From positions 1 to 64,000 of the forward strand of contig JAIXMO010000046.1 of NCBI GenBank assembly GCA_025677825.1: a DNA stretch of 64,000 nt, written 5' to 3'. The notes under the pieces were generated by a model that saw only the letters and a program-made list of their open reading frames with translations, was not told the DNA's origin and made no database searches. The DNA is from Helicostylum pulchrum. Taxonomy: Eukaryota > Mucoromycota > Mucoromycetes > Mucorales > Mucoraceae. Positions 60,001-64,000 of the stretch are shown here, piece by piece. Made by a program: the position numbers and the translations under genes. Position 1 is the stretch's first letter. Every line of letters begins with the position of its first letter.

Positions 60001-60365
60001 CTTTTCTTCGGCTGGATTGTTGGATCTGGGTTTGACAGTTGCACTGGAGCTTTTACGGCGACGATGACGGTTTTCTGAGGGTCGTCTATCATTATCCGAT
60101 TTAACTTCTTCAATAACAATGATGGGTTTGGTCTCTTGGTGAGAAGAAGAATGGCGTCGACCTCCACGTCCTCTTCTTCGGTTATGTGAGGGCTTTTTAG
60201 AGTTGGCAGTGTTGTCATCCACTGATAATAGATCCTGTTGTTGGCGCTCTTGGTTATCGTTCAAAGCTAAAGGGTGCTTTTAAATAGTTTTAGTCAATAT
60301 AAATATAACATTATTATACAAACCATTCTTTTTATTACATGTGTATCTTTTTCTTCGCTATACAT
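57052..60365 (-). CDS. SSD1: SSD1: RNA-binding protein with degenerate RNase II domain
   Basis: Translational repressor of cell-wall mRNAs under the NDR kinase Cbk1 in yeasts. Six exons (60365-60320, 60266-59646, 59559-59055, 58993-58801, 58734-57850, 57783-57052) sum to 993 aa. The N-terminus is disordered and basic (HNRRRGRGGRRHSSS; several RRHS/RRLS sites, possibly NDR-kinase targets). Cold-shock domains hold RALDGDEVAVELVDVDEM, close to the Ssd1 signature; MLFSGTLSLYRP, KIIWFIPADKRLPLVA and IQRWPATSLHPFGL also match Ssd1 in order. The RNB domain contains GIFEIGVHVTDVSNYV, but its Asp cluster reads FTIGESNVDLDTAYSV, missing two of the four metal-binding Asp. The first exon is chosen by phase (donor GTATAA); it is the least certain part. 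The name Ssd1 rather than Dis3L2 rests on these blocks. Confidence 0.85.
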
Positions 60366-61922
60366 TTTATGATATATTTTCGAAACAGGAAAGAGAAAAA
60401 ATAAAAAATAAACTAGACTGGTATAAAAAATATTCACGCCATTTTTTTTTTTTTTGCAAGTCAAAAAACTCTCGGATACTATTGGAGAGTATTTCCGTTC
60501 TTGTTCTAAACTATAATGCATAATTTTTTTTAAAAAAAACAATGGTATACATTTACCTTTTAAAAACAAGGAATTTTTTAGTAATCGCGTCGATATACTA
60601 TTATTTTCTTTTTTTAAAGAAGAAAAAAAAACGAGATTTGACAGCCCCAAAAAAAAAGAGAGAAAACATGCTGAAATACTTATTCTGTAAGAGGATGCCT
60701 GTTTAGAAGCAAATAGCTTGATAGAGGTGTGGGTGTGTGTGTGTGTGTCGGAACTTATAAAACGAGTCTGGATTCTTTCCAGTGCAAATGTGAAAAATAG
60801 AGTGATTTTAACTTGGTCGTGTCATTGTATTACATTAATCAATTAATGAAATAAAAAAATTTGGATGGGGGCGGGGGGTTTTTTGGACACTGACATTTGG
60901 TGTGTGAGAGAGAGAGAGAGAGAGTTCAATACGTATGTTTTCTTCCCCCCATCGTATTAGTCTTATCTGCTGCAAAGCTCAAAAATGCGGGTTTTTTTTT
61001 TCTTTCTTCTAGCCCGTCTTTTTGATATGCACTAAAAATAAATATTAGATGTGTGCTGATTACGTAAACAAAGTCTATTTTGTTTCTAGTTATTTGTTTC
61101 GAGTAAAGGATCGTAATATATACGTACATATACCGCGGCTATCTATCGACACGCGATAAATATGACAAGTTCAAGATATTCCCATAAGAGCTGATAATCT
61201 ACAATGTATCAACGTTGCTGTGTAACTTCTGCCACGTTTTTTTTTCTTTGTGTTAAACTCCCATTTTTCAATTCAAGTACTACACTTAACTGTAATCCAG
61301 AATTCAAATGTTAGATATGTTAAAAATGATCCTCTCGTGTCGTGTGTGTACTTGTAAGACGCGGTAAAAGAAAAAAAAAGTATAAACAAAGTTTTACGAT
61401 AAGAAGGTGTGTAAAATTACCAGTATTTATAATTCTTAAAAAAAAAATGTGTTTCGTGGAATAAGTTCTGTCATCATAATAAAAACATTTAAGCGGGAAG
61501 GAAGGACCCCGTATAAGATATGATTATTACTCATTCCATTTAAGCTCTTTCCCCTTTTCTCTTTTTCCGCTTTTGTTTTAGTGTTTTGCTGTTGGCCAAA
61601 GCACATGTGACATCTTTTTTTCTTCTGTGCGTAAAACTGAATCTATCAATATTTTTTTTTTCGTTGTGTACATCTCATGCAAATTTTGATTTATAGACGT
61701 CACTCACGTGAAATAAGTAAAATCACATGAAAAGATCGAAATCTATCAAATTTGTTTTATAAAAACTTGAATGAGTTTACTATACTTGCATTTTTGTATA
61801 TAAAGGAATTAGCTATTTTATTTCAGTTTATATATTTCCCCCCCCCTCAATTATCTCTTTCTCACTATATTATCTTATTTCTCTCCTTTTCTACCCTTTT
61901 CTACCCTTTTAATAATTTATAT
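60366..61922. other. Divergent intergenic region, SSD1 / bHLH
   Basis: About 1.5 kb with (TG)n at 60729-60748 and (GA)n at 60907-60924. Short frames on both strands run over simple sequence and are rejected. A TATA-like TTGTATATAAAGG near 61795 and CT-rich DNA precede the bHLH ATG. Confidence 0.5.
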
Positions 61923-62991
61923 ATGAAAATGAATGATATGAATCATCATTACGCTTTACATCACTCTTCCTCAAACGATGATTTTGAATTAACTTCTGCA
62001 ACAAGAAAATCTCCACCGGAAGGTATACCCTTAATACATGGCAGCACTAAAATAAATTAAGTTAATCTAATCTTTTTTTATACTTTGATAGTTACTGTAC
62101 CTAGTCAAAGATACTATGACCCTACATCTTCATTAAGCAGTACAACAGCTTCTTCTTCATCAATCTCTTCATTTACAAGTTACCCTACTCTTCCTACTAC
62201 TACAACATCATACCCTATGTCTTCAACCTATCACTCCACAACCGGTCAAGATTATTATCAACAAACTTGGGATGATCAACGTCATTCTGGTTTTCCGGCA
62301 CCACCCCCTCCTCCACCACCACCACCACCGCTTAACCAGCACATCATACGTAGCCATCAACAACGTCCTCGGTGGAGTCCCGAATCATCTAGTCACCCAT
62401 ACCAATATCCTTATCATCCGACCCAGGAATCGCCTGGCAGCGAAAGTCCCGGTGTTCGTCCTAAAGAACGTAGGCATCGAAAGCAACCACATGAACTGTT
62501 ATCCGAATCTCAAAAAAAGGCAAATCATATTGCTTCGGAGCAAAAGAGAAGGCAAAATATTAGAATCGGGTTTGATCAACTAATTGATATTGTGCCAACA
62601 TTAAATCACGGTAACCGCAGTGAAGCTTTAATTTTACAAAAATGTAAGTTCTAATATTAAAAAGAGGGAGGTTTTTGATGTACTTATTTGCCTATTTAAA
62701 ATAAATAGCTGTCGATCATATTCGACATTTAATATCTATGAAAAATGAACTTAAAAATCAAGTACGAGATCTACAAGGAACACTAGGCGACACGTAAGAC
62801 ACACATATACACAAAAAAGAAATGTTACTAACTTTTTTCCCATTTTTTATTTTAATTATTTCTTATACACAGTAATTATGAAGAAGATGTAAGTGCTGTA
62901 TTATTATTATTTTACATACACACAAATTAAAATATATTGCTAATATTATTGTTTATAGTCATCCGAGGACGAATTATTGTACTCTTACTAG
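61923..62991 (+). CDS. bHLH transcription factor (Ino4-like)
   Basis: Five exons (61923-62022, 62092-62643, 62709-62793, 62873-62888, 62959-62991), 261 aa; the fourth is a 16-nt microexon. The first half is Ser/Thr/Pro/Tyr-rich with a 10-Pro run (FPAPPPPPPPPPPLNQH). The bHLH spans exon 2-3: ANHIASEQKRRQNIRIGFDQ as basic region and helix 1, LIDIVPTLNHGNRSEALILQ, then KSVDHIRHLISMKNEL as helix 2. The HIASEQKRR basic motif predicts E-box (CANNTG) binding, and the helix 1-loop spelling is close to fungal Ino4, the phospholipid-gene regulator. The C-terminus is short and acidic (NYEEDSSEDELLYSY). The function as phospholipid regulator is inference only. Confidence 0.85.
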
Positions 62992-63679
62992 GACAAATTA
63001 TACCTTTTTTCTTTTTCTTCTTTTTTTTTTACGGACACTAAGAAACCAACATTTACTCATCATTCATCATTATATGGCATATCTGAACCCCCCCCCCCCC
63101 TTCCCCTACTACACGCATTTATGTAACTTGTTTTTATCTTTTTCGTGAACCAAGTAAGGTTTAAAAAACAATAAATAATCACAAGCCTCATTCTATGAAA
63201 AAAATCAAAAAAGGGCTTTGTTTTTAAAAAAAAATATATTTCAAGTGCAGCGAAAATGCGGCTTTGGTTCCTTGTTACACAATCAAAATTAGCATTTGAC
63301 CTCTTCCAATGACCAGAAACTTACATCATTTGTCATACAGGGCTGAAATATCCTTTTTTTTGTATTAAACAGTAATTTAAAGCTCAATTGAAAGAAAAGA
63401 AGAAGAAGTTGTATTTTAATGTATGGTACAGAGTTGCAAAAAAAAAAAGTGTATTTATTTTTTAAAATAGAAATAAAAAAACGGGAATAGGAAACATAAC
63501 CTATCGGTTGAGTATGTAACACCAAGCTAAAACGCTCGGGAGAGAGAAGAGAATTTTTTTGTATGGACTAGCGGGGATTAACTATGGGAGTAATATGTAT
63601 AAAAATAAAAATGGAATGAATTGGGCTTTTTTTTTTTTTAAAAAAAAAGGCAATGTATAAATAAGGGAAATATATAAAT
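62992..63679. other. Convergent 3' region
   Basis: T/A tracts, a C tract near 63090. No gene. Confidence 0.4.
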
Positions 63680-63694
63680 AGGTTTTAAAAGAGT

Positions 63695-64000
63695 CTATAA
63701 CGGTAATGTCGTTGGTTGTTCAGTAGGATGGTACATGGTTTGGAACCTACTGTATCTATGATTGATGTACTGAGAAAAGGTACTCTTTCTTGTACCGATA
63801 AAGCTGGATCCGTGTGAAGCAATTTCAGCATCAATCATGGGCAGTAAAAGAGGAGAAATACGGGAACCAAGTTGAATAAATTCTTCATCGACTTCTTTAT
63901 TACCAGTTAACATAGGACCGGATGTCAAAATACTTTCAATGACATTAGGGAAATCGGAAAGAGTGAAAATGCAAGGAAATTCGTCATAGAGCTCCTTTAG
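63695..64000 (-). CDS. C-terminus of a probable O-fucosyltransferase-like glycosyltransferase (partial)
   Basis: The frame is open to the right edge and ends at 63695. It reads LKELYDEFPCIFTLSDFPNV, then AEIASHGSSFIGTRKSTFSQ and YINHRYSRFQTMYHP. An acidic residue before a small-residue run and F-I/V-G-T-x-x-S-T-F/W-S is the pattern at the nucleotide-sugar end of GDP-fucose protein O-fucosyltransferase-like enzymes. The body of the gene is outside the window, so this name is provisional. Confidence 0.4.
   Translation of the reverse strand, partial: LKELYDEFPCIFTLSDFPNVIESILTSGPMLTGNKEVDEEFIQLGSRISPLLLPMIDAEIASHGSSFIGTRKSTFSQYINHRYSRFQTMYHPTEQPTTLPL

Overview
The window is nuclear DNA of a filamentous, early-diverging fungus, most likely Mucoromycota (Mucorales-like). 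The evidence: very AT-rich intergenic DNA full of A/T homopolymers; genes broken by many 50-100 nt GT-AG introns; a fungal-type fused tryptophan synthase, a copper-fist regulator, an Rck2/Srk1 kinase and Ssd1; and, beside them, proteins lost by the model yeasts (NELF-B, HEI10/CCNB1IP1). I could not run a search, so species level is left open. All gene models below were spliced by eye. For most of them I checked that exon lengths sum to a multiple of three and that phases join across each intron.

Layout. 1-10.8 kb is a dense housekeeping block: HEI10 (-), Srk1/Rck2-type kinase (+), secreted glucoamylase (-), REXO4 exonuclease (+), ING-PHD protein (+), LENG8/THP3 SAC3-family protein (-). 10.8-18.0 kb is a gene-poor accessory island holding a MITE, a frameshifted ORF, a small secreted Cys-rich protein with a decayed second copy, an F-box/LRR gene, a 67-aa protein and an unexplained GC-richer hairpin-dense segment. 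18.0-25.8 kb: CaM kinase (+), MaoC-type hydratase (-), USP30/Ubp1-like membrane deubiquitinase (-), copper-fist factor (+). 25.8-34.8 kb: GLE1 (-), a C2H2 factor (-), an F-box protein with a UBP-type zinc finger (+) and several weak small genes. 34.8-39.3 kb: NELF-B (+) and TRP5 (-), convergent. 39.3-47.2 kb is a second accessory island: a second MITE copy, a palindromic block and about 450-bp inverted arms that enclose a dead F-box/LRR copy and a small zinc-finger gene. 47.3-64 kb: USP8/Doa4-like deubiquitinase (+), homeobox factor (-), tRNA-splicing endonuclease SEN2 (+), Stm1/SERBP1-like protein (+), SSD1 (-), bHLH factor (+) and the end of a probable O-fucosyltransferase-like gene (-).

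Functional picture. Most genes serve mRNA and RNA handling (GLE1, LENG8/THP3, SSD1, STM1, SEN2, REXO4, NELF-B), signalling and transcription (two CAMK kinases, ING, copper-fist, C2H2, homeobox and bHLH factors) and ubiquitin biology (two USPs, F-box proteins, HEI10). Genes are closely packed and often convergent with 70-210 bp gaps. The two islands are related: their F-box/LRR genes, upstream non-coding sequence and MITEs are diverged copies of each other. The observations most worth a second look are NELF-B in a fungus, the F-box plus UBP-finger fusion, the inverted-arm island with gene cargo, and the hairpin-rich segment near 17.2-17.45 kb.
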